Shown here: positions 18,250 through 27,943 of the stretch, piece after piece
How positions within the stretch are numbered: position 1 is the first letter of the stretch
Layout: each line of letters starts with the position of its first letter
Source of the DNA: Woeseiaceae bacterium
Lineage (GTDB): Bacteria > Pseudomonadota > Gammaproteobacteria > Steroidobacterales > Woeseiaceae
Reading direction: 5' to 3'
Assembly: GCA_021773115.1 (NCBI GenBank)
Contig: JAJFKS010000027.1
Location: 39,407 to 103,406 of the forward strand
DNA length: 64,000 nt
Notes under the pieces: generated by a model
Database searches by the model: none
Told to the model about the DNA's origin: nothing
Seen by the model: the letters and a program-made list of their open reading frames with translations, nothing else
Position numbers and translations under genes: made by a program

Positions 18250-20055
18250 ATGAATCCAGTTGTTGAAAAAGTTACCCGCCGAATACAAGAGCGCAGCAAA
18301 GCATCTCGCAGTGCTTACCTGGCCAGAATCGACGCGGCCGCGAATGAAGGGCCCGCCCGGGGCACACTTTCCTGCAGCAACCTGGCACACGGGTTTGCGG
18401 CCTGCGGAACTGACACGAAAGCCAGGTTGTCGGGAAATGTCGTCCCGAATATTGCGATTGTATCTGCCTACAACGATATGTTGAGCGCGCATCAACCCTT
18501 CGAGACTTACCCGGACCGAATTCGAAAAGCGGCCGAAAGCCGTGGCGCGGTGGCGCAGTTTGCGGGTGGGGTCCCGGCAATGTGTGATGGTGTAACGCAA
18601 GGTCAGGACGGCATGGACCTGTCTCTGTTCAGTCGCGACGTAATCGCGTTGTCCACGGCCGTTGCTTTGTCGCACAACATGTTCGACGGTGTCCTGTGTC
18701 TCGGTATTTGCGACAAAATCGTTCCCGGCTTACTGATTGGTGCGTTGTCGTTCGGGCAGTTGCCGGTGGTTTTCGTACCCGCCGGACCGATGATTTCGGG
18801 CCTTTCAAATAAAGAGAAAGCGCGCGTTCGCGAAGAGTATGCCAGCGGCAAGATAGGCCGTGATGAGCTACTGGCTGCCGAGTCGGCTGCCTATCACGCC
18901 GCCGGAACCTGCACGTTTTACGGCACCGCAAATACCAACCAGATGATGATGGAGTTCATCGGCCTGCAGCTTCCCGGCGGCTCTTTCGTCAACCCCGGCA
19001 CCGAACTGCGGGATCACCTGACGGATGAAGCGGTTGCCACAGTGCTGAAAGGAAGTGATCTTGGCGATTCCTACATGCCCATCGCGAACATTGTTGATGA
19101 AAAAGCGATCGTCAATGGCATTTGTGGCCTGTTGGCGACGGGTGGATCCACCAATCATACAATTCATCTCGTTGCGATTGCCAAGGCGGCCGGTATTCAG
19201 ATCGACTGGAAAGACTTTTCGGACCTGTCATCGGCCGTTCCTCTCATGGCGCGTGTCTACCCGAACGGATCAGCAGATGTTAATCACTTTCACGCTGCGG
19301 GCGGACTTGGTTTTATATTGACGGAGATGATGAATAATGGCTTGTTGCACGAAGACGTAAACACCATTCTTGGCCATGGCCTGAAAAACTTTTGCAAAGA
19401 GCCGGGCATTGAAGGTGGACGACTGCAATGGCGGGCGACGCAAAGCCAATCCCTGGACGAGGATATCCTGCGACCTGTCGCAAAGCCGTTCGACACAGAA
19501 GGCGGATTGCTGCTGGTCGCCGGAAACCTCGGCCGCGCCATCGTTAAAGTGTCGGCCGTCGATCGTCAGTACCACTCGATTACGGCACCTGCAAAGGTGT
19601 TTCAATCACAGGTGTCATTCGTTGAGGCATTTAACAACGACGAGCTTGAACAGGATTTTGTCGCGGTCCTCTCCTGCCAGGGTCCACGCGCGAATGGCAT
19701 GCCGGAACTGCATAAACTCACGCCGTATCTTGGCGTCTTGCAGAACCGCGGCTTCAAGGTAGCACTGGTGACTGACGGGCGCATGTCCGGGGCATCCGGA
19801 AAAGTGCTGGCCGCGATCCAGGTTAGCCCTGAAGCCCAGGTTGGCGGGATTATCGCGAAGATCCGGGATGGCGACATGATTACTATCGATGCGCATGACG
19901 GTGTATTGTCGGTACAGACGGACGACGATATCGACGCGCGGGAAGCCGTCATCATTGAAGCGCCGCAGGCGGGAATGGGCCGTGAATTATTCGGCGCATT
20001 TCGAGAGCGTGCCGGCAGTGCAGAGTCCGGAGCCAGCCTGTTCGACGGAGCCTGA
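18250..20055 (+). CDS. edd: phosphogluconate dehydratase
   Basis: Converts 6-phosphogluconate to KDPG, the defining Entner-Doudoroff step, using a 4Fe-4S cluster. The ATG at 18250 gives [16 protein letters not shown], aligned with the E. coli Edd start (MNPQLLRVTNRIIERS); the GTG at 18223 would add nine unsupported residues. The 601-residue length matches the family. Conserved cysteine segments include [23 protein letters not shown] and [19 protein letters not shown]. The partner aldolase gene eda is not in the cluster. Confidence 0.97.
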   Translation: MNPVVEKVTRRIQERSKASRSAYLARIDAAANEGPARGTLSCSNLAHGFAACGTDTKARLSGNVVPNIAIVSAYNDMLSAHQPFETYPDRIRKAAESRGAVAQFAGGVPAMCDGVTQGQDGMDLSLFSRDVIALSTAVALSHNMFDGVLCLGICDKIVPGLLIGALSFGQLPVVFVPAGPMISGLSNKEKARVREEYASGKIGRDELLAAESAAYHAAGTCTFYGTANTNQMMMEFIGLQLPGGSFVNPGTELRDHLTDEAVATVLKGSDLGDSYMPIANIVDEKAIVNGICGLLATGGSTNHTIHLVAIAKAAGIQIDWKDFSDLSSAVPLMARVYPNGSADVNHFHAAGGLGFILTEMMNNGLLHEDVNTILGHGLKNFCKEPGIEGGRLQWRATQSQSLDEDILRPVAKPFDTEGGLLLVAGNLGRAIVKVSAVDRQYHSITAPAKVFQSQVSFVEAFNNDELEQDFVAVLSCQGPRANGMPELHKLTPYLGVLQNRGFKVALVTDGRMSGASGKVLAAIQVSPEAQVGGIIAKIRDGDMITIDAHDGVLSVQTDDDIDAREAVIIEAPQAGMGRELFGAFRERAGSAESGASLFDGA

Positions 20056-20056
20056 T

Positions 20057-21025
20057 TTGAAAAAGACCTTGTTGATCGGGGACATTGGTGGCACCAACGC
20101 GCGATTTGCGTTGGCTACGAAAGCAGGTTTTAGCGACGCACTGACGCTTCGTTGCGCAGACTTTGCGTCGGCGGATGATGCAATTCGCCAATACTTGCAG
20201 GAAGTAACGGCCGCTGCTCCAGCGGTCATCTGCCTCGCTGCAGCGGGGCCAGTCGTCGGTAACAAGGTGCGCATAACCAATAATCACTGGACTTTGGACG
20301 CCGATCGAATCGGCAAAGACTTCGGCATCAAGAAGGTTCGCCTGATGAACGACTTTGAAGCCGCAGCCCATTCGATCTTGCAGCTCGACTCGGCCGATAT
20401 TGCGACTATCGGATTGCCGGAAGCCGAGGCCTTGCCGGAGGATCGATTTGATATTGCAATCGTTGGCCCGGGGACGGGATTCGGTGCCGCCGGCCTGGTA
20501 CGGCGAGGGAAAACGATAATTCCGATCATCGGAGAGGGCGGACATGTCGGCTTCGCGCCGAGGACCCAGGTTCAGATCGAGCTACTGAGCGTATTGAGAG
20601 GCAAGTTTGATCGTGTGTCAGTCGACCGGCTGGTATCCGGTCCCGGAATTGAAAATATTTATTGGGCGCTGACGCAAATTCATGGTGAGGAACGCACAAA
20701 AAGTTCAGCGCGGGACATTTTCCGCAGCAGCGCGGAAGGTAACGATGCGCGAGCCAAAGAGAGTACGCAGCTGTTTTTTGAGTTGCTTGGCCAGGTTGCC
20801 GGCGATTTCGCGTTGTCGCTCGGTGCGGTGGACGGTGTCTATATCGCTGGCGGTATAAGCAAGCGCTATCCGGAACAACTCCTGAGCAGTGGATTTCGAA
20901 GCGCTTTTGAAGACAAAGGCAGGCATCGCGCCTACATGGAGTCTATTCCGACGCTGTTAATCACTCATGATGAACCGGGATTGCTCGGTTCCGCTTACTG
21001 TGCGCTGGAGCTCTCCAACTCCTGA
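20057..21025 (+). CDS. glk: glucokinase
   Basis: Phosphorylates glucose with ATP, feeding zwf. TTG at 20057 is the likely start (GGAG seven bases before), giving KKTLLIGDIGGTNARFAL with the phosphate-binding DIGGTNAR motif as in E. coli Glk; a longer open frame runs inside edd and is not credible. Further motifs: LMNDFEAAAHSI, GPGTGFGAA, GEGGHVGFAPR and a C-terminal HDEPGLLGSA. Length is 322 residues, the same size class as E. coli Glk. It begins two bases after the edd stop and overlaps by 31 bp the convergent glycosyltransferase gene. It would use glucose released by trehalase and amylase. Confidence 0.95.
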   Translation: MKKTLLIGDIGGTNARFALATKAGFSDALTLRCADFASADDAIRQYLQEVTAAAPAVICLAAAGPVVGNKVRITNNHWTLDADRIGKDFGIKKVRLMNDFEAAAHSILQLDSADIATIGLPEAEALPEDRFDIAIVGPGTGFGAAGLVRRGKTIIPIIGEGGHVGFAPRTQVQIELLSVLRGKFDRVSVDRLVSGPGIENIYWALTQIHGEERTKSSARDIFRSSAEGNDARAKESTQLFFELLGQVAGDFALSLGAVDGVYIAGGISKRYPEQLLSSGFRSAFEDKGRHRAYMESIPTLLITHDEPGLLGSAYCALELSNS

Positions 21026-22104
21026 ACGAGTTCCTCGTACAGGGCGATGGTCTTTTTCACGGTATCTTCGTTGCGGAAGTCGTTGCCAATTCGTTCACGC
21101 GCAGCGTTCCCCATTCGCGTGCGCAATTCCGTGTCGCGATACAGGACCTCGAACTTCTCGGCGAGCGCGGCGGCATTCTTTGGCGGCACTTTGAATCCGG
21201 ACACACCGTCGACGATCAACTCCGGGCTGCCGCCGGAATCCGTAACAACAGGCGGAACCCGGTAAGCCATTGCTTCAATAACCGATCGCGGAAGTCCTTC
21301 GCGCCTGGTTGACGGCATACAGAACACATCGCAGGCTGCACTGATCGCAGGCGCATCGCTTCGAAATCCGCTGCGATGGATGCGTTCCTTTATTGGGCTA
21401 TTGTTGATACGACGCGTCAGCTTTGCTGCGTCCATGCGACCCACCAGGAGTAAGTGCACCGGAATGTCGCGGGGCAGTAATTCAACGGCATCAATCAGGA
21501 AGTCGACACCCTTGCGTGGGCGGTAATTTGCCGTACAGCCCACGACAAACGCGTCGCTGGGGATGCCGAATCGCACGAGGTCGACCGGCTGTTGGTCATA
21601 CCATTCGAGCATGTGGCCTTTGTGAATGGTGACCGGGCGTGTTGCCGGCATGCGCAGGAACGCCGGGTGCATCTCGAGAAAATGCCGCCGAATCGCATCG
21701 GCGACACAAATGATTCGGTCGATGCGCGGATTCAGATAGCGCATCCATGACATGGGGTCGAGAAAGCCAACGGCGCCAACGATGCCGCGATAGCAAACTA
21801 CTTTGATTGGCAATCCCTTGACGGCACGCAAGCCATTGGTGACGGCTTTGTTATTAAATGTATGCAGGATGTGGTATTTGCCGCGGATCAGTTCTGCACG
21901 CAAATTCGCCGTACCTTGCTTATCAAAATCCGTGGGCAGTGGTATGTCGATCAAGCGCACGCCGGCTTCTTTGAGAATTTGATAGTTCGGATGGTCGGCG
22001 GGACAGACGACTGTTATGTCGATTCCGGCATCCCGCATGCCGATGAACGTCTGGACCGTCGGCCGATCCGCGTCTTCTGTAATACACAAACTTCGAATTG
22101 CCAT
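20995..22104 (-). CDS. glycosyltransferase, GT4 type
   Basis: Sugar-nucleotide-dependent transferase of 369 residues with two Rossmann-like domains (GT-B fold). The C-terminal half carries VVGCTANYRPRKGVDFLIDA and the E-x7-E motif in REGLPRSVIEAMAYRVPPVV, followed by DSGGSPELIVDG, a classic group 1 signature. No signal peptide or membrane segment is visible. It is a lone minus-strand gene between the Entner-Doudoroff operon and a signalling operon, so context gives no acceptor; cell-surface glycan synthesis is possible. Confidence 0.85.
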   Translation of the reverse strand: MAIRSLCITEDADRPTVQTFIGMRDAGIDITVVCPADHPNYQILKEAGVRLIDIPLPTDFDKQGTANLRAELIRGKYHILHTFNNKAVTNGLRAVKGLPIKVVCYRGIVGAVGFLDPMSWMRYLNPRIDRIICVADAIRRHFLEMHPAFLRMPATRPVTIHKGHMLEWYDQQPVDLVRFGIPSDAFVVGCTANYRPRKGVDFLIDAVELLPRDIPVHLLLVGRMDAAKLTRRINNSPIKERIHRSGFRSDAPAISAACDVFCMPSTRREGLPRSVIEAMAYRVPPVVTDSGGSPELIVDGVSGFKVPPKNAAALAEKFEVLYRDTELRTRMGNAARERIGNDFRNEDTVKKTIALYEELVQELESSSAQ

Positions 22105-22264
22105 GCCTGCTTTAGCTCGAGTAAGTCGGGATGTTCAGGACACGAACGGCGCGTACGGTAGCACAGGAATCGCTGGATAGTGCGCTGCGTCACGTCAGTC
22201 GGTGGCTACGAATCGTACACTGATCGGGCACACGGTCGCGTTATGTTGGATTCATAATCAAGTT

Positions 22265-24127
22265 ATGTCAAATTATCAGTCATCCAGTCAATTGCAACGG
22301 AGGGTCTCGCTGACACTGCTGTTGCTGATCGCTGTTTTTGTGCTCATTAGCTATTCCATATTGCGGGCAGTCATTGCACCGGCTTTCGGTGAGCTGGAAA
22401 TGGCTGCGGCGAAAGCTGACTTACACCGGGCACAGGCTGCACTCAGTGCAGAAATTGACAATCTCGAAGCCATTACAGCCGACTGGGCACCGTGGGATGA
22501 CATCTACTTCTATGTCAGTGGGCTAAATCCAGGTTTTCGGAAATCCAATCTGGATCGTCCAACGCTCACCAACCTGAACCTCGACATGATGGCGATATAC
22601 GCGAGCAACAAACGCTTCGTCTGGGGCCAGATACTGGTCGACGGCGAGGAGGTTGCAATCGATACGCTGGAGATTCTGGATCCCCGGCTTCCGGCCTCGA
22701 TCGGACTGACAGAACACCGCAGCGATCAGGACCGAACGGTGGGTCTCGTTCGAACGGAGCTCGGGCTGATGATGATCAGCTCACGGCCGATTCTTCGTTC
22801 AGACGACTCGGGGCCGGTTGCCGGTGCCGTGATCATGGGACAAATTCTCGATGAGCAACATTTGGCAGGGCTTCGTGATCGAACCGAAGTCGATATCGAC
22901 TGGACGGCGTGGGATTCAGACCATGACGCTAGCGCCGAAGCTCTATTCGCCGCAAAAGAACGCGTCATTCTGGGTAGTCAGCGCTTGAACGATATTCACG
23001 GCGAGCCAGTGCTGGTCTTGCAAACACGTACACCGAGAAGTATTTCGTCGCTTGGCTCCCAAACCATTCGAGCCGCGGCTTTGCTGGTGATTGTCGCAGG
23101 CGCGCTGGTGTGCGGCGCAATCTGGACCATGCTACGCCACATGGTGTTGCATCCGATCGAAAAACTTGAGAAACATATTGTTGAACTTCGCACCAGCGGC
23201 GACTTGTCACGCCAAATTGTGATGCCGCGCGATGATGAAATTGGTTCACTGGCGCAGCAATTCAATTCCATGACGATGGAAGTTAACGACGCCCGACAGG
23301 CGCTCCTCGATCAGTCGTTCAAAGCCGGCAAGGCTGATATGGCAGCTGAAATCATGCACAACATCCGCAATGCGATGACGCCGATGATCAATGGACTTGA
23401 GCGCATTCGGAAGTCTTTCAAGGTTGCAGAGAATCTGCGCATTGGTGACGCGATTACTGAACTTGGTAGCCCGGATTGTCCACCGGAGCGCAAGAACAAA
23501 TTTTTCGAATATATCTCCGCATCATTCGAGCACATCAAATCGGTCAGCCAAAACTCAATCGAAGACCTGAATGTAGTCTCGGCTCAGGCAAAACAAATCG
23601 AGGGAATCATTTCTGATCAGGAGAGATTCGCCAACGTGGCACCAGTCGCGGAGATTTTGCAGATGGACCAACTGCTGGACGAGGCAGCCAATATTATTCC
23701 GCGCGATGAACTGCGTAGCATCGAAGTCCTCCTCGAAGATGGTCTCGACAAACAACGCGTGCAAGCCTATCGAATCGGTTTGTTGCAGGTTATGGGCAAT
23801 CTGATTTTGAACGCATACGAATCAATCAAACGAAGCGGAACCGCGGAGGGAAGAATATCGCTCGCTGCTATTGCTGAGGTCGTTAATGAGCGCGCAATGG
23901 TACGCGTAAGTATTCGTGACAACGGCAGCGGCTTCGACTCAGCAACGCGACAGCAGATTTTTCGCCGTGGATTTACGTCAAAGACCAAGGGCGAATATGC
24001 CGGTCTTGGCTTGCACTGGTGTGCCAATGCCGTGGCCTCAATGGGCGGGCAGATTTTCGCGGAGAGCGCTGGGCAAGGTCGGGGCGCGGCTTTTCATGTG
24101 CTGTTGCCAGCCGCACAGGCTCGATAG
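22265..24127 (+). CDS. membrane sensor histidine kinase (CHASE4-like, HAMP, HATPase)
   Basis: Signal receptor and kinase of about 620 residues. One membrane helix (LLLLIAVFVLISYSILR) is followed by a periplasmic domain of about 220 residues with the CHASE4-like pattern DWAPWDDIYFYV. A second helix, a HAMP domain, the phospho-acceptor box AEIMHNIRNAMTPM and a HATPase domain (MGNLILNAYESI, RDNGSGFD, AGLGLHW) complete it. The start at 22265 is the ATG nearest the first helix; a GTG at 22202 would add 21 residues. It is followed two bases later by a receiver gene and then a c-di-GMP enzyme, so the three form one pathway. Confidence 0.9.
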   Translation: MSNYQSSSQLQRRVSLTLLLLIAVFVLISYSILRAVIAPAFGELEMAAAKADLHRAQAALSAEIDNLEAITADWAPWDDIYFYVSGLNPGFRKSNLDRPTLTNLNLDMMAIYASNKRFVWGQILVDGEEVAIDTLEILDPRLPASIGLTEHRSDQDRTVGLVRTELGLMMISSRPILRSDDSGPVAGAVIMGQILDEQHLAGLRDRTEVDIDWTAWDSDHDASAEALFAAKERVILGSQRLNDIHGEPVLVLQTRTPRSISSLGSQTIRAAALLVIVAGALVCGAIWTMLRHMVLHPIEKLEKHIVELRTSGDLSRQIVMPRDDEIGSLAQQFNSMTMEVNDARQALLDQSFKAGKADMAAEIMHNIRNAMTPMINGLERIRKSFKVAENLRIGDAITELGSPDCPPERKNKFFEYISASFEHIKSVSQNSIEDLNVVSAQAKQIEGIISDQERFANVAPVAEILQMDQLLDEAANIIPRDELRSIEVLLEDGLDKQRVQAYRIGLLQVMGNLILNAYESIKRSGTAEGRISLAAIAEVVNERAMVRVSIRDNGSGFDSATRQQIFRRGFTSKTKGEYAGLGLHWCANAVASMGGQIFAESAGQGRGAAFHVLLPAAQAR

Positions 24128-24129
24128 TC

Positions 24130-24624
24130 ATGTATACAAAGCTGAATCAGGAATTCATCAAAGTCCTCGTCGCAGACGACGATGAGAGCGTTCTCGAATG
24201 TTATCTGGACGCATTTGGCGACGAAGAACCCACCACTCACATGAAGACACTCGATGTACTGACGGCGGAGCTTTTCGATCCTGGGTCCGATATTGAGGAC
24301 CAACCCAAATTCGAGATTGTGGCCTGCAGTCAGGGTGATGATGCTGTAGACGTCGCTGAGGCTGCCAGGAAATGGGGGCAACCGTTTGACGTCGTTATTC
24401 TCGATATGCGCATGCCACCCGGAATTGACGGGCTTGAGGCTGGCCGTAAGATTCGTCAGATCGATCCTGACGTGACTATCGTTTTCGTCAGTGGCTACTC
24501 AGATGTTTCATATTCCGAATTACAGCGTCGTGTACCCCCGCCAATTCGACTGCACTACTTCAACAAACCGCTGTCATTTAGCAAGCTTGCTGATGACGTT
24601 ATCGCGATGGTCAAAAAGCAATGA
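24130..24624 (+). CDS. response-regulator receiver protein with extended insert
   Basis: Single receiver domain of 164 residues without an output domain. The acidic pocket VLVADDDE, the phospho-acceptor Asp in VVILDMRMPP, the Ser of FVSGYSD and the Lys of FNKPLS are all present. Between the first helix and second strand is an insert of about 25 residues (around 30-55) not found in CheY-type receivers. The same kind of insert occurs in the next gene. It starts two bases after the kinase stop and overlaps the next gene by ATGA. It may be a phospho-relay partner or competitor for the kinase. Confidence 0.88.
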   Translation: MYTKLNQEFIKVLVADDDESVLECYLDAFGDEEPTTHMKTLDVLTAELFDPGSDIEDQPKFEIVACSQGDDAVDVAEAARKWGQPFDVVILDMRMPPGIDGLEAGRKIRQIDPDVTIVFVSGYSDVSYSELQRRVPPPIRLHYFNKPLSFSKLADDVIAMVKKQ

Positions 24625-26567
24625 GCTCCAATATCATGAATGAACTCAATCGCCCCTCAACAAACAAGGTCCTTGTCGTCGATGACGATGCGCTAATAAT
24701 TGGCGAATATCTGTTATGCCTCGGTAACGAGTTTGAGCCCGACAGTGCAACCGAGACACTCAGTGATCTTGAGAAAGTACTGTTTGGAGAAGAAACTGAC
24801 GAGCGCGGTGCAGCAAGTTTTGAAGTGCACTCCCGGAATCAGGGTGAGGCGGCAGTGGAGGCGGTCGAGGCAGCCATCGGAAAACAGCAGCCATATGCGA
24901 TTGTTTTCCTGGATATTCGCATGCCACCTGGAATGGATGGCATCGAGGCGGCCAAACAGATCCGCCAGCTCGACCCGAACGTCAATATCGTCATTGTCAC
25001 AGGCTCGATGAGTCCGGAGCCGGAGAATCTGGGCCGGGAAATACCGCCGGCAGATAAAGTCTTCTTTTTTAAGAAACCGTTTCACGCGCTCGAGTGTCGA
25101 CAGCTCGCCGCGGCGCTTTGTGGCAAGTGGCATTCGGACATGGCGCTCAGAAATGCGAATGAGGAACTCGAGAAGCGTGTTGAGGAACGAACAGCAGCGT
25201 TGCAGAAAATTGCTTACTTCGACCCAGTCACGCGCCTGCCCAATCAATTGTTGCTTATTGAAGAACTGAAAGTCCTTATTGAAAAAGCCGAAGACACAGC
25301 GGGTGATACCGTCGTTGTACTGCTTGATATCGATCGCTTCAGCTTTATCAATGAAACGATGGGCTACGATGCCGGAACTGAGCTTCTGCGTTCGATAGGA
25401 AATCGTCTGAGTCGAACCTTTTGTGAAAGGTCGGGCCAACAGCAGACGGTTGTCGGGCGCTTTGGGTCCGATGAGTTCGCGATCCTGGTTCCCGGTGTCG
25501 AAAGCGATGTCGCCATGCGTGATCTGGCTGAGACGGTGCGCGACACGGTTGAAGCGCCATTCCTGATTAATGGACGGGACCTGTTCCTCAACGCCAGTAT
25601 TGGCGTCGCGTGGCATCCAATTCATGGGCGGGATGCAAAAAGCGTGTTCCGCTGTGCAGAGGCAGCCTTGCACCGTTCGATGCGAAACCTGAAAGACCCG
25701 ATTACCTACTACCACAACGAAATGCGCTATCGGGCACGCTATAAATTTGACCTGGAAGCCGAACTGCGTAGCGCGATCGTAAACGGCCAGATTTGCCCAC
25801 ACTACCAACCGCAACAATGCACGAAGAATGGTGACGTCGCCGGCGTTGAGGCGCTCGCAAGGTGGATCCGACCGGACGGCTCGATTGTGCCACCATCCGA
25901 CTTTATACCGCTGAGCGAAGAGATGGGCGTTTCGGACCTGTTGTTCGAGTCGATTATGCGGAGTGTCTGTCACGACGTCGCTGTCTGGCGTGAGAACGGC
26001 GAGTGGAAAATCCCGGTTAGCATCAACCTTTCGGCGCATCAATTGCGTAACCGAGACCTGGTTGGACTGATCAAGGGAATTCTGAGTCGTGGCAATATCG
26101 ACCAGACTTTGATCAACCTGGAATTGACAGAGACCGTATTGCTGGAAGACCTAACGGTTGCACAGCCGATGCTCAACGACCTCGCGGCGTTCGGTGTTGG
26201 TATCCACATTGACGACTTCGGCACCGGCTATTCATCGCTAAGCTACCTCGCGCAATTGCCGGTCCAGACATTGAAAATCGATCAGGCTTTCGTGTCGCAG
26301 CTTACTGAATCAAGCGCCAACAACCGGGTTGTTGAGGCAATCGTAGCGCTCGGTAAGGCGATGCAGCTGGAGGTTGTCGCTGAAGGCGTGGAAACCGATC
26401 AGCAATACGCGATTATTCGGCGACTCGGCTGCGACTATGCGCAAGGTTACTTTATTGCACGGCCGATGCCGGCGGAGCAGTTATTGAAGTGGCTTGGCGG
26501 ATACGAGGACACGCAGAGCATTAAGAAGCGATCTGCAATAATTGAAATCGACCAAGGTCAAAACTAA
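24621..26567 (+). CDS. receiver-GGDEF-EAL cyclic-di-GMP signalling protein
   Basis: Receiver-linked enzyme of 648 residues. The N-terminal receiver (KVLVVDDDA, IVFLDIRMPPGMDG, FFKKPF) has an insert like that of the preceding gene. A coiled coil (ANEELEKRVEERTAAL) leads to a GGDEF domain whose signature reads GSDEF (about residues 281-285), then a full EAL domain: VEALARW, NLELTET, HIDDFGTGYSSLSYL, KIDQAFV, AEGVET and QGYFIARPMP. The EAL side looks like an active phosphodiesterase. The GSDEF variant may be a weak cyclase or regulatory GTP site. Output probably lowers c-di-GMP on signal. Confidence 0.92.
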   Translation: MSSNIMNELNRPSTNKVLVVDDDALIIGEYLLCLGNEFEPDSATETLSDLEKVLFGEETDERGAASFEVHSRNQGEAAVEAVEAAIGKQQPYAIVFLDIRMPPGMDGIEAAKQIRQLDPNVNIVIVTGSMSPEPENLGREIPPADKVFFFKKPFHALECRQLAAALCGKWHSDMALRNANEELEKRVEERTAALQKIAYFDPVTRLPNQLLLIEELKVLIEKAEDTAGDTVVVLLDIDRFSFINETMGYDAGTELLRSIGNRLSRTFCERSGQQQTVVGRFGSDEFAILVPGVESDVAMRDLAETVRDTVEAPFLINGRDLFLNASIGVAWHPIHGRDAKSVFRCAEAALHRSMRNLKDPITYYHNEMRYRARYKFDLEAELRSAIVNGQICPHYQPQQCTKNGDVAGVEALARWIRPDGSIVPPSDFIPLSEEMGVSDLLFESIMRSVCHDVAVWRENGEWKIPVSINLSAHQLRNRDLVGLIKGILSRGNIDQTLINLELTETVLLEDLTVAQPMLNDLAAFGVGIHIDDFGTGYSSLSYLAQLPVQTLKIDQAFVSQLTESSANNRVVEAIVALGKAMQLEVVAEGVETDQQYAIIRRLGCDYAQGYFIARPMPAEQLLKWLGGYEDTQSIKKRSAIIEIDQGQN

Positions 26568-26585
26568 CGATAGTCGGAATAGAAA

Positions 26586-26613
26586 AAGGCGCGCAATTTG
26601 CATTGCGCGCCTT
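26586..26613. terminator. bidirectional intrinsic terminator
   Basis: Perfect 11-bp stem AAGGCGCGCAA / TTGCGCGCCTT with loop TTTGCA, preceded by A-rich and followed by T-rich sequence. It sits between the convergent EAL-protein and OmpA-family genes and would stop transcription from both sides. Confidence 0.85.
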
Positions 26614-26631
26614 CAATTTCAACAAACGAAT

Positions 26632-27900
26632 TTATCGTTCGACAACACCAAGCACAACTCGGCGATTCTGCGCCTTGCCCACACTTGTTGTGTTGTCAGC
26701 GATTGGTCGCGACTCACCGTAACCGCGAACCGTCATGCGATCACCAGCAACGCCACGGGCGACCAGGTAGTCATGCACCGTCGTGGCACGTCGTGCCGAC
26801 AGACTTTCGTTGTAGTCTGCGGCGCCATCGCTGTCCGTGTGACCTTCAACATCAACACGAATTGTCGGGTTCTTGTGCAAGGTAGCAGCAGCATCGTTCA
26901 AGACACTTTCAGCGCCCGGCAGTAACCGGTCCGAATTTGATTCAAAGTTGACGCCGGGAAGTTCGATCTTGTCCTTGATCTCACAGCCTTTGATGTCAAC
27001 CTGTGCGCCAGCTCGTGAATTCGGGCATTCGTCAAGTCGGTCAACCACGCCGTCCTTGTCGCCATCGAGCTCACAACCACGTGCATCGACTTTCGCGCCT
27101 TTCGGTGTTCCCGGACACATGTCCTTGCCGTCGGTGACGCCATCTCCGTCGCTGTCAACGCCGCAACCATTCGCATCTACACGAACACCGGCCGGTGTTC
27201 CCGGGCACCTGTCCCTGGAATCTTTGACGCCATCGCCGTCGCTGTCCAGCTCGCAGCCGGAACTGTCGACCCTTGCGCCGGCCGGAGTATTCGGACAACG
27301 ATCACTGCCGTCTTCAACGCCGTCGCCGTCAGTGTCGATAAACTTGGCTGTGGCCGGACCAAATGGAAGTTGAAAGCCAAGACTAAAGAGATTGTCCTTG
27401 TAGTCGTCCGCTGGTCCCGACGCGGTGTCTTTGCGCGCTCGCCATTCGCCACGTAGTGCTACGTTCGACGAAAAGAGGTCAATGAGGAATCCTGCGCCGC
27501 CAGAAACCGTTTCGCCGTTGAAGTCGCCAACGCCGTCGATCTCGGCATACGATTTGCCGATACCGACGAATACGTAAGGGCTGAAGTGCTCGGACCGTCG
27601 GAATACCCGCTGCAGATCAAGACCAAGGCCGTAAAGGGTTTGATTGCCGAGCGCTCCACCGCTAGCGTCCGCTTCTGTGGAATAATACATACCCTCGATA
27701 TTCCACGCCTCGTCGAGCGCATAGCCACCGCCAAATGTGAAGCCGTTGATTGCGTCGTCCACGCCGCGGTCTTTATCGTCATCCATGTACGAGCCCATGA
27801 TCGAGAAGTAGCCTTGTTTTGCCTCAGCGTCGGCATACGCGTTCCCTACGCCGACAATAGCCAGCAAGGTGCTCGCCAATACGAATGTAATCTTACTCAT
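26632..27900 (-). CDS. OmpA-family porin-like protein with thrombospondin type 3 repeats
   Basis: Outer-membrane anchor protein of 422 residues. The start MSKITFVLASTLLAIVG gives a clean signal peptide ending at AYADAE. An eight-strand barrel domain follows (to about residue 195). About five calcium-binding type 3 repeats follow, with the pattern DSDGDGV and CPGTPAG or close variants (about 200-310). The OmpA/MotB peptidoglycan-binding domain contains VEGHTDSDGAADYN and LSARRATTV. The protein ties the outer membrane to the cell wall, with the calcium-rich rod as spacer. It is a single gene. Confidence 0.93.
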   Translation of the reverse strand: MSKITFVLASTLLAIVGVGNAYADAEAKQGYFSIMGSYMDDDKDRGVDDAINGFTFGGGYALDEAWNIEGMYYSTEADASGGALGNQTLYGLGLDLQRVFRRSEHFSPYVFVGIGKSYAEIDGVGDFNGETVSGGAGFLIDLFSSNVALRGEWRARKDTASGPADDYKDNLFSLGFQLPFGPATAKFIDTDGDGVEDGSDRCPNTPAGARVDSSGCELDSDGDGVKDSRDRCPGTPAGVRVDANGCGVDSDGDGVTDGKDMCPGTPKGAKVDARGCELDGDKDGVVDRLDECPNSRAGAQVDIKGCEIKDKIELPGVNFESNSDRLLPGAESVLNDAAATLHKNPTIRVDVEGHTDSDGAADYNESLSARRATTVHDYLVARGVAGDRMTVRGYGESRPIADNTTSVGKAQNRRVVLGVVER

Positions 27901-27943
27901 TAAAACGACTCCAGCAGATTTCTGCATAATTTGGGGTAAATAT

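Noticed and set aside
24714..26042. Long open frame (442 codons) antisense to the receiver-GGDEF-EAL gene
   Set aside because: The sense frame encodes clear receiver, GGDEF and EAL motifs; the antisense reading has no recognisable domain and is a codon-bias shadow.
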